NCBI GenBank assembly: GCA_963678705.1
Contig: OY783208.1
Span: forward strand, 3,472,001-3,536,000
DNA length: 64,000 nt
Source: Panorpa germanica
Lineage: Eukaryota; Arthropoda; Insecta; Mecoptera; Panorpidae
Direction: 5' to 3'
The translations under genes and the position numbers were made by a program. Below, piece by piece: positions 47,101 through 59,100 of this stretch. A model generated the notes under the pieces. That model did no database searches, had not been told where the DNA came from, and saw only the letters and a program-made list of their open reading frames with translations. How positions within the stretch are numbered: position 1 is the first letter of the stretch; each line of letters opens with the position of its first letter.

Positions 47101-50100
47101 GAATAATGACAGGTTAATATATTATCCATAAATTTTGAGAATTATATAATTATTTATATATTTAATTTAATTATTGTTAAATAAACTGGCGCATCATTTC
47201 ATAAACTCACATTTGAGATTAAAACCGAAAATTAAAAACTAAAAATATTAGGTGAAAATGTTATCTAATTTTAAACTTGTCTTAAATTATAAGTTACTTT
47301 TTTCAGCTGATTTAAACAAAGAAAAAAACAATCAAAACTCAATTATTGAACTTAATGGGCTTGTGTCCTATGTCTTAATTTCTATAAAAGTGTACTATAT
47401 ATTGATAAAGTGGATTACTAGAACTTCTTATATGTTAGGAGATATTAACAATTAATAAAGCCATTCTTTCTCTTTAATTATTAAAGGAATTCAACGTTGT
47501 ACATATTCCAAGTGCATGTGACATCACAATCGCTGCCAACCTTACAGCTCACAAATCTCTGCTATATCTACTATATAAAAATAAGTCGGGTTTTCCTTCC
47601 TGACGTTATAACTCCAGAACGCACGAACCGATTTCCACGGTTTCGCATTCGTTGGAAAGGTCTCGGGCTCCGTGAGGTTTATAGCAAAGAAAATTCAGGA
47701 ATTCAGGAAAAATTTCAACAGAAAAGCGGGAAAATCTTTTTTCACATACAGCGCCTACTCTGATACATAGCATATATACAAACCAATATTTTAAGTAGAC
47801 CGGTGTTTTAAGTAGTAGGCGCCGGTGCGTGATACATTGTTTGACAGCTACTCATTATTCTCTGCTCAGTTAATTAATTTCATGTGACAAACCGGTATTG
47901 TGTTCATTGTGAAATTGTGAAAAAAAAAGTTAAAAAAATAAGTTATTCATTTCCTAACATTTAAATTGGAAACCATCAAATCAATTGTGCAAATTTTTAT
48001 TCAATTTCAACAGCAAGCATTTGTCTTTAAGGTGGTAAGTTGAACTGTGTAAATTATGTGGATCGTGCATTTAAGGTTACATTCACCACTCTGTCCATAG
48101 TCCAAAATGCCTAGAGGACGACGTGCGAACATCGGCCGCCGCGCAAGACATGCAAGCCAGCAACAACTGTATTCACAGAACTTAAGCGAAGAAAGACAAA
48201 ATATAATAACAGAAAATGCCCGATTGAGACAACGCGTGAGCACACGAAGATCATTGGCATCATACAATCGCTTGGCATTCCAATATGATCCCACTGCGAA
48301 CTACAGTGATGATGAAAATTTAGATATTGGACGAACGACTATATGCCGATATTGCAATGCGTTAAAGTTCAAAAGAGAAACGGCTGGATTGTGCTGCGCA
48401 AGTGGAAAAGTCAAACTGGATCCATTACTTACACCATCACAGCCACTGAAACCATTGTTCGATGGAAGTGATCCCGATTCCAGCCATTTTCTTCAACACA
48501 TCCTTGAATACAATAACTGCTTTCGCAGGACTTCCTTTGGAGCTAATATCATTCGAGAAGGCGGCTTCATGCCGACTTGCAAGGTAAAAGATACAACACA
48601 AATAACCAATCACTCACACCAACACAATGAATTGCAACACATAACAACTACATATACACCACATACTACACCATCACACGATCAGAAGTTACACCGTATT
48701 CTTCAACAAATGATTGTTTGCAATTACAGATACAAGGACAAATATATCATTTGCATGGTTCAATGGTGCCAACACCAGATGAACCGCATCAATTTCTGCA
48801 AATATATTTCATTTCGTCGATGGTGGATCAGCTGAATGTGCGGTGCAATATACAGGGAACACAACAGTTAAAGAGACGAATTATTGAACAGTTGCAAGCA
48901 TTTTTTCACGCTAATAATGCTGTGGTTAATATGTTCAAAACAGCATTGGAACGAATGCCATCGGATACGCACAAATTTGTCATAAGAGCGGATTGTACCC
49001 CAACAGGTGAACATGTGCGAAGATTCAATGCACCCACCGTTAATGATGTTGCTGCAATTATTGTTGGCGATCCAACTAAATCGCGATACATTGTCGTTCA
49101 GCGAAGAAGCAATATCATGCATCGTGTAAACGAGACACATCGTTTGTACGATGCGTTACAATATCCAATCATTTATTGGCAAGGGCAAGACGGATACTAC
49201 ATCACGTTGAAGATGGTCGATCCAATTACAGGTACAATATTCACACACTAATTATTGCTATTATTGGTTTCCATTAACAATTCATTTAATTTTGCATTTT
49301 CAGGTGTATCAACGAATAAAAATCTAAGCGCAATGAATTCTATGAGTATCGTATAATGATTCGTACACATGAGGAGAATGTCATTCTGAAGTGCCGTCGG
49401 CTATTCCAGCAATTCGCTGTCGACATGTATGTCAAAGTCGAGACCGAACGTTTAGCGTTCATCCGATTCAATCAGGCAAAGCTACGATCTGAGGACTATA
49501 TACACTTGCGTGATGCTATTCATTCAGATGGTGATGTTCAGAATATTGGACGTCTGACGATTCTCCCATCATCTTACATCGGAAGCCCACGACACATGTA
49601 CGAATACGCTCAAGACGCTATGACGTACGTGCGAAATTATGGAACTCCGGATTTATTTATTACGTTCACATGCAATCCGAAGTGGACGGAAATTGAACGT
49701 GAGTTGGAACCGGGCCAAAAACCGCAAGATCGCCATGACATAATCGCCAGAGTATTTCAGCAAAAACTCAAGGTTATGATGGATGTGCTTACTAAGTATC
49801 GAGTTTTTGGTGACACACGTTGTTATATGTACTCGGTGGAATGGCAGAAGCGTGGACTACCGCATGCTCATATCCTAATTTGGTTGCTGAACAAATTATA
49901 TTCAAATGAAGTGGATGACATCATATCAGCTGAAATTCCTGATCCAGTCATTGATCCCCATCTACACGACATTGTGACGACACAGATGGTGCATGGACCG
50001 TGCGGTGCATTAAATCCATTATCGCCTTGCATGGCTGATGGAAAGTGCACAAAACGATATCCGCGACCGTTAGTTGCTGAAACAGTCACAGGGAACGATG

Positions 50101-53100
50101 GATATCCAGTTTATCGTCGGCGTTCAAAAGAAGATAATGGTCGAACTATCAAAGTTAAAGTTAAAATTCAAGAGATTGAGATCGGAAATGAATTCATTGT
50201 ACCATATTGCCCGCTGCTATCACGAATTTTCAAAACACATGCAAACGTTGAGAGTTGTCATTCGGCCAAATCAATCAAATATTTGTGCAAGTACGTCACA
50301 AAAGGCAGCGACATGGCTGTGTTTGGTATTGCGTCGGAAAATGCGAATGACGAAATCAGCAACTTCCAAATGGGCAGATACGTCAGTACTAATGAAGCAC
50401 TGTGGCGATTATTGTCATTTCAAATTCATGAAAGATATCCCACAGTTGTACATTTAGCAGTGCATTTGGAAAATGGCCAAAGAGTTTACTTCACTGAGGC
50501 TAATGCGGCACAACGAGCTGAGAGACCACCATCGACAACATTGACTAGCTTCTTTGCAATGTGTGAAACAGATCCATTCGCAGCGACGCTGATGTACGTT
50601 GAAATGCCCAAGTATTACACTTGGAATCAATCAACAAAGAAATTCCAACGTCGCAAACAAGGAACCCCAGTTCCAGATTGGCCACAGGTGTTTTCCACTG
50701 ATGCACTAGGTCGCATGTATACTGTTCATCCTAGAAATGATGAATGTTTTTATTTGCGACTGCTGTTGGTAAATGTACGCGGACCAAAATCATTTGCGCA
50801 TTTGAAAACTGTGAATGGCCACCAATGCCAAACATATCGAGAAGCATGTCAACTATTGGGTTTGCTGGAGAACGATTCTCATTGGGATTTAACACTTGCG
50901 GATTCAGTTGTTTCATCAAATGCGTACCAAATACGAACGCTGTTCGCAATTATCATCACCACATGTTTTCCTTCACAACCAATTCAGTTATGGAACAAAT
51001 ACAAAGACGACATATGTGAAGATATCTTGCATCGCTTGCGCATTCAAACGAATAATCCTGACATCCAAATTACCGATGAAATCTACAATGAAGGATTGAT
51101 TCTGATTGAGGATCAATGCTTGACTATTGCAAACAAGCTACTGATTGAAGTAGGAATGATTGCGCCAAATCGATCGATGCACGATGCATTCAACCAAGAA
51201 TTAAATCGAGAGCTGCAATACAATGTTGATACATTGCAGGAATTCGTTCGAAATAATGTGCCGTTGCTGAATGAACAGCAAAAACAAGTATACGAAACAT
51301 TAATTCAAGCGGTGAAGCATAAAACAAGAAAAAAAAATTTCTTCATCTTTTAATCACCAAACGAAATGTTACATAAAACGAAGCCATCTGATGGCGAAAC
51401 GGAGTTCGCCGGGTTTGCTAGTGTATTTATATATCAAACTATCAAATATTATTTACAGCTATTTCAAGGAACAATGAAATTTCAATATTATGTCTGCCTT
51501 AGCTGGGTTAAATAAAATAAAAACTTATTATTCTTTGACTTGACTTGATTATTTCGACTACCAACAGCTACAAAACATTATCACAGCACTAACCTACTCA
51601 ACAAATAACTGACGTTAAAATGCCTTTCACGTCATACAAATATGGCCGACCATTTCTAGCGCTAAAACTACAATTCAAACTTTTAATTGCTATATCTCCG
51701 TCAACAATTAGATATTTAATAAAATAGACACGCCAATACATATTTATTAACATCAAGCTATCGCGCTATATTGAGTTGTTTCTTATACATGGTACTTAAA
51801 ATAGTAGGTTGTTGCATTATCTCTAATTGTTGAAGAAATTCGTAACCTACCTTGGATAGGAATCCCTGTAAACCAAAGTTGGTGAAAACAAAAAATACAG
51901 AAATTTGGAAAATCCAGGGCAAGGATTCTTCTCATCAGAATGACTTTTGAATGCCAACGCTCTACCTGCGTTTGTGCGAACAAACGCATGGTTTTTCATA
52001 ATGAAACGCACCTGAAATGTTATTAAAATGATGAACAAGTTTGTTATAATTATAACTCGATTAAAGTCATTAAAAAATGTATACTTGTTCCGATAAAACA
52101 ACGGCTGACGACGCTGGAGGTAAATCGTAGTGCAGAACGCCTAAAACTGGAACAATTAGGAAGGCAAATTGATAACTGACAAAGAGTATTAGCCAAAGCC
52201 TATCCCAAAACCATAATAGTGTAGCTAGAAAGAAAAATATGAATTATATTTATCTAAAACTCAAACCATAATAAAAAGTAGTTCTTCTATTTGCTAGTAA
52301 AGTTCTCTACTATATAAATACTTACATTTCGGTTTAAATTCGGTGCGTTTGTTGGCCCAATAGCTGTAAGCGACATATATACCAAAGGAGGACATTTGCA
52401 TGAGTAGCCAAATCATGATCACATATTGGAACTTGCCGAAACCAACGATTATTAGGGTAAGGCCAAAGTTTATCCTAAAAGAAAAAATATATATATTCTT
52501 GCATATGCATGAAAATTATAACTTAATAGTTATACTATAACTTCAGAGATGGCAGAATATTGAAACTGCTGATACCTAAAAAAATTGACACTTTCAAACG
52601 GCGAGCAGCTCAAGTTAAATAAAACTTTTTTAAAGGTGAAACGATACTTGGTCATTTTTTCTCGCGAAATATAGATGGCGATACTATACAGCAGGTTAAA
52701 TATTATCAAAAAAACCATGTTTTTTTATGTTTAAATCGTTTTATGTAAGTAACTATAAACGCTAATCAAAATCTAAAGCTGCAATTAGTTAGATGAATAA
52801 CGTATCTACATTTTAAGCTTCCTTCCACTGACTTTGAATTAGTTGGAACCGCAAAAATAAGTTTTAAAGATGAATATTGCTATATTTTCTAGTTAATTTT
52901 TCTCCAATTTTTATATTTTTACACTCTATATATTTTTAAGTCTTAAGCATAAGTTTGAGAACCATAATAAAGGTTATAAAATTTATGACAAACCCTTAGA
53001 AATGTTACCAGTCATATAGAAATTGGAATTTAACTAGAAAATATAGCAATATTCATTTTCAAAACTTATTTTTACGGTTCCAACTCATTAAAAGTCAGTG

Positions 53101-56100
53101 GAAGAAAGTTTAAAATGTAGATACGTTATTCATCTAACTAATTGCAGCTTTAGATTTTGATTCGCGTTTATAGTTACTTACATAAAATGATTTAAACATA
53201 AAAAGACATGGTTTTTTGATAATATTTAACGTGCTGTATATTATCGTCATCTATATTTCGCGAATCAAAAATGGCCAAGTATCGTTTCACCTTAATCTGA
53301 TTTTTTTTTTTGGTTATAAAATCAAAATTAGAGTGTAACCTTATTTTTCAAAAATAGCAGGGGCTAAGCGAATTTTTATTTTACTGGACGTAATGATATT
53401 TTATATAGCGCCTGATTCACCGCAACATTGTATACAGGCAAAATATAAGCTATGCTTGTAATACTTAGGGCCGGTTTTATGGTTTTTTATTTACTTCGGG
53501 GTTACGAAACCCCGAGTTAGTTTAGTTCGGTACTTATTTTTGTATCGGGTTTCATCATCCAAATTTAATCCCGTGTTAGTTAGTAGAGACGTAAACCATA
53601 TTTTAAGAAATTCGAATATTTGTTTACAGTTGTAAACCCATGGAATGCAAGATTCAGTTTAATTATTGTTTTAAAACATTTTAAAAATGACGGATTTCTC
53701 AACTTAGTACTATATTTGTATAATAGATGATCTTCCTCATCATCTGTTATTGATAATTGATTATGGTCACTCACAAAATTCATAATAAACAATAATTTAA
53801 TATTATAACCTAAAATATTATAATAATGATAGCTAAACTGGCTGAGATAGCATGATATTTTATCTCTGTTGCACACTTACTCCGGGTTAAATATTTAAAC
53901 CTTGATTTATGACGGGTTATCTTACTCCGCGATTTTAGTTCCGAGTTAGCGTTAATCCTTGATGATAAAACCCATTTTTCGTTTAATTCGGGAGTTAGCT
54001 ATTTAGTTCGGTAGTAAGACGAACCATAAAACCGGGCCTTAGAGTATATAGGTATTTTATTTTCTCATATAATAAATTAAACTTTCCCATAATCAACTAA
54101 ATAGCATTAATACGTCCATAGTAATACAGAAATGATCATGACAATTACACTGATTGAAAAATTCACATTTTAAATAATAATATCTCGATAACGACGTGGT
54201 CAATAATGTTCATTTTTCTATATGAGGTCTGTGACTACGATTTTTATAACATATCAAATTTTCATGAAGTTCCTGCATTACGTTTGGAATTTAAACCAAC
54301 AAATGTGTATTCTCCATAAGAGCCCGTGTTCTAATTACTCAATTTTGATTTCGTATTTTATAAAAACGGCGTGGTGTATTTTAAACTAATTAGGCTCATA
54401 TGATTCGTATTTAATTAAAGAATAATTAGGCAAAATTTTATTAAAATTCAGCTTTAAATGCATCCAGTGAAGAACTATCTTTGACAGATTTCCTGACTTT
54501 AAAGCGCCTGATTCATATGCAATGCATATAACACTTATAGCAAGTCTTAGCTATTCTATTACTTACTTTCCATCCGCAACAAAGTCATACACCATTGTAT
54601 TGAGGAACAGAATTATCAAAATGACCACAAACATATGATATAGGGTCCGGATATGCTTAATTTCAAATAGATCCGTTAGGAGCGAATTCCGTGCCAGAAA
54701 TTGTTTAGCTGGAAGGATGCCATCTTTATCTGATTTTCTAAAACAAACGAAACAATTTTAATCAGTGCAATATTACATATAATAATAGGCTTGTGTCCTA
54801 TGTCTTCATTTCTATAAGAGTGTACTATATATTGATAAAGTGGGTTACTAGAACCTCAAATGTTCAATTATTTGTTAATAACTCCTTATATGTTAAGAGA
54901 TATTAACAATTAAAAAAGTCATTGTGTCTCTTTAATTATTAAAGGGTTTCAACGTTGTACACATTCCAAATGCATGTGACATCACAATCCTTGTGTAAGG
55001 TTACCAACCTTACAGGTCATAAATCTCTGCTATATGTATTTATATATCAAAATATCAAATATTATTTACAGCTATTTCAAGGAACAATAAAATTTCACTA
55101 TTATGTCTGCCGTAACAGGATTAAATAAAATAAAAACTTATTATTCTTTGACTTGACTTGATTTGACTACCAACAGCTACAAAACATTACCACAGTACTG
55201 ACCTACTCAACAAATAGCTGACGTTAAAATGCATTTCATGTCATACAAATATGGCCGACCATTTCTAACGCTAAAACTACAATTCAAACTTTTAATTGCT
55301 ATATCTCCGTCAATATTTAGATATTTAATAATATCTATTTATTTGGGGGCACAGGGGCGGTTTTTGCCAAGGGTAGAAATTGTGCTAGAAAGTTGAAATT
55401 TTGTTTGTGAGCTAACTTTGGTACCTAAGTTACGAATCAAAAAAAAAAAAATCCCAAATTAATAAAAAAAAAAATTTGTTGTTATATGTAAAATTAATTT
55501 AGAACGAGTTAAATATTTCAATTTTAAAATTAAATTAAAATTTGAAATGAAATTCAATTCACACACAAAAGACAGTCGTCGCTTGCGACGGGGGTAAACG
55601 CTAGTATCAATATATTGCACAGTTTTCTAGAAATTAAAATGACTTGATTCACAAGCCCGTAACAAATATACTTTTTATTGGATACGGTTTTTCAAAAAAA
55701 AAAAACTGTCATTTTAAATTTCGCGCCATTTTTGAACTGTCAATATACAACAATCATGGCGGCGACAGTCCACTTCAGACTTTAGATTAAAATAAAAATA
55801 TCACCACTTTTAAATCCTATTTTTCTATTGATTCAAAATGACCGCTATTATTGAACATAACCCTACTTTTGCTTTGTAATATCAGTGACATTGTATACAT
55901 TTTTTTACCTACTTTCTATTCACATGGTTTGAATTTTCTTCAAATAATTTATGCAGATGATTTTGAGCTAGTCCCATCATCTTAACTTCCTGTAGTACTT
56001 CTGAAGTCAGCGAATCTAGTTGGTGGTCCATCTGCTCTATTATGTCCTCTCGAAGTGCCTTTAAACACAAATTTTATCTGTTAAAATGTGACAACACTCG

Positions 56101-59100
56101 TGTTATAACCTCCAAAATGTGACAATCTGTCAAAACGCAGTAGGATTTATTTTTAAACGAAGTTCAATGTCATTTTGTCAAAAATAAAGAAGTAAAAACA
56201 ATTTCTATTACTAATTGTTATAACAAACAGCAATTTTAATTATTCCACATTCAATCGAACTGTCAAAATTTATATAACTAACGACGCATGCGCACCAACT
56301 GAATTAAATAAACTCAAATTAAGTCTTAGAGCAAATATATATATGGAGAATGAATAGCGTATGTTTTCTATAGATTAAAAGTGTGTACAAAATGTGTGCG
56401 AGAGAGAAAAATATATGTTCCTATTTGTTCTCTATGCACATGCGTCGAAAGTGACAGCTGTCTAGATATAATAAATATTAATATTCTATTAAGGAGGTAT
56501 AGGACGTTAACGTAAATGATGAAAACGTTTTGAAATTTGGAGGGTCGATACAAATAGTTAAAATACATGCTGTCTCAAAATTTTAGAGATCTAGGATTCA
56601 TAGTTTTCTTTTTATACATGATTAAAAATAGTCATTTTCCATACAAACCATAATTTTTAGCTCAATTTCACTACATAATATAACTTTTAACTATAAAAAA
56701 TGGTGACACGGCTTTCAAAAACTAGGTGTATATAAAAGAATCTTTTCTGTAACTATTGCAAAAAGAAAATTATCAAAAGGATACCTATTTACGAAAATAT
56801 TTAAATAAAACCTTTAAGAAACAGTAAATGTAGGTTATAAGCCGGCAACGTTGCAAATACCAATTTGAGCGGGAAATTCAAAACCGGAATAAATGTTATA
56901 TAAAATATAACAATTTATTTTGCAGAGCAGAGGTTTGGGGGTGGAAGGAACAAGAAAAGTTGGAAAGAATACAGGTGAGATATATGAAATGGGTACTAGG
57001 GCTGGACAGGTGCACGCCAGGATACATGGTGATGGAGGAGCTAAAGAGGGATAAAATACGAATTAAAACAGGGGAAAGAGCGGTAAAATACGAGGAGAAA
57101 TTGAACAGAGCGGAAAGCAAAATTTTAAAGAAAATAAGAGAGGATAACATAAAGAATGGGGGGGGGAGGAGGTCCAAAAAAGAGAAAAGAATACTTTGAA
57201 AGGAATGGAATGGCGATCGAGGAGGCAGAGAGGAGAAGAGAAGGTGGCGCAAGTGTGGCAGAGGAGCTAAGGAGAAGGGATAAGGAGACACAACAGCAGG
57301 AGAGAATGGGAAAAATAGAAAAAAGTAACTACAATAAAAGATATAAGAGGTTATGGGAAAATAATGTGCCTCAGTACCTTATAGAAAAAGACATAAAACA
57401 CATAAGAAGAACAGCAAGGTTTAGATTGGGAAATGAGGAAAAAGGAAACAGATACTGGGAAAAGAGTGAGGAAAGAAAGTGTAGAATGTGTGGAGCGGAG
57501 AACGAAACACTGGAGCACATTAAGTTTGAGTGTAAGGAAAAAGTAGCAAGCGAAAGGAATATTGGCCAGCTATTAAAGGGAGGCAGTGAAGGAAAGAGGT
57601 GGATGGCGGAAATAGTAAGAAGGAAAGGAAAAACAGGAGAATAAATAAGCTGGTGGAGAATAATAGAGAGGGATAAAAGAAGAAGAAGCAGAAAGCACTT
57701 TTGGAAGTAGTAAAAGTCGAGAAGATTTTAAGTTTATTTTAAGTTTAGTTTTAAGTTTGGAATGTATATAGGAATGAAATGTATTAGAAATATAATACTG
57801 TAGATTGTAAAGCCGAAAGGCATACACAATTAATATATAAATAATAATATAACAATTTATTTGTCAAAGAACCAAATCACACATGCGTCAACACACGTAA
57901 ATTTACAGCGTTGCCAAATTTATTATTCCTTTTTCAAAATATTAAATTTGTATTTAAATTGAATTAATATAAATTTTATATTAATTATAGGTAATTTTTC
58001 ATTTATTAAACTATTATATGCATAAAAAATCATTTGAACAAGCAAAAAGTAGTTTAATTGAAAAATTCATTCTCAAAGGTACAGTCCCAATATTTGCTCG
58101 TCCCTCATGTACTTCGTGTTTTGCATTTCGTATTGCCGAGAGATAAACTTTTTGCATTGACAGTACGTCCTGTACCTCCTTAAGATATAATAAATAATCA
58201 TCTCATATCAATAGTATCATCTCATATGGAACACTTTGATACAACTTATATGGAAATCCATGTATATAAACGGTGATTGTTTTAAATGAGATGATACTAC
58301 TACTAAATTCAGCGCTGTTTATAAAATGTCACATATAAGCAAGAATTACGGGCAATTAAATACTGCTGTGATAAGAATACAATGTACGCGTAATCTTGAA
58401 TGACTATCGATAATTTTAAATATTTATGATAATATGTACTCTTCACTATTATACAATTTATCTATAGCTCAAAATATCGAGGACACGCACTTGGTAAATA
58501 TAAAGATTAGATAAATTTGTGCTACCAGACAAGACTTATCTCTCTCACGTTAAAAGATTAAAGCCCTATTCCCACCTACTATTTACTTTTAGTTTTTATT
58601 TAAATGGTTAAGGATGTATGAGCGAGGGTGTGGTCTAATACTAAATTTTGAAGGGTGGGGATAGGCATGAGCATTTGCGGGGAGAAGGGAAGAAAATTTA
58701 TCACGTGACGTGATTTTACATTTGGCAACATAGCTTTTTTTGGTTAGTTTTTTTGCCGGTAACATTTGAATATTTTGTAAAACAGCTGGAAAAAAAATAA
58801 ATTTTTAATGAAATATGCTAAGTTATAAAATTATAAGTGTTATTAAATGTTTTATTTTTATATATATGCTATTTTCTTAATTTTTGTACTTAATTTTTGC
58901 TGTTACTATCACGTAATATTTATTTTGACAGCTCTGAAAGAGGTTATATTTAAATTTGTATGTACCGTTTTTGCCGCTGCCGTGCTGTGTCGCTTATTAT
59001 AGCAGTGCAACGTTGCCAAGTGTCAAATATGGCGAAAAATATTTTTTAAATATCATAATTTGAATTTCATTTCTAATTATCTTTCCAGGATGAACGGTTA

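Larger units (their letters stand above)
47354..51756 (-). mobile_element. MITE-1 interrupted by a Helitron
   Basis: 47354-47566 is the first part of a reverse MITE-1 ending CTCTGCTATA; 51422-51756 continues TGTATTTATATATCAAA. Joining the two gives the exact family sequence, so the Helitron went in between A and T with no target duplication. The right MITE-1 end is missing beyond CATCAA. Confidence 0.92.

Noticed and set aside
50744..51099. Extra open frames inside the Helitron
   Set aside because: Shadows of the Rep frame in other phases.
53580..53876. 98-residue open frame
   Set aside because: Lies wholly inside the 571-bp TTA MITE; no similarity to transposases that I can defend.
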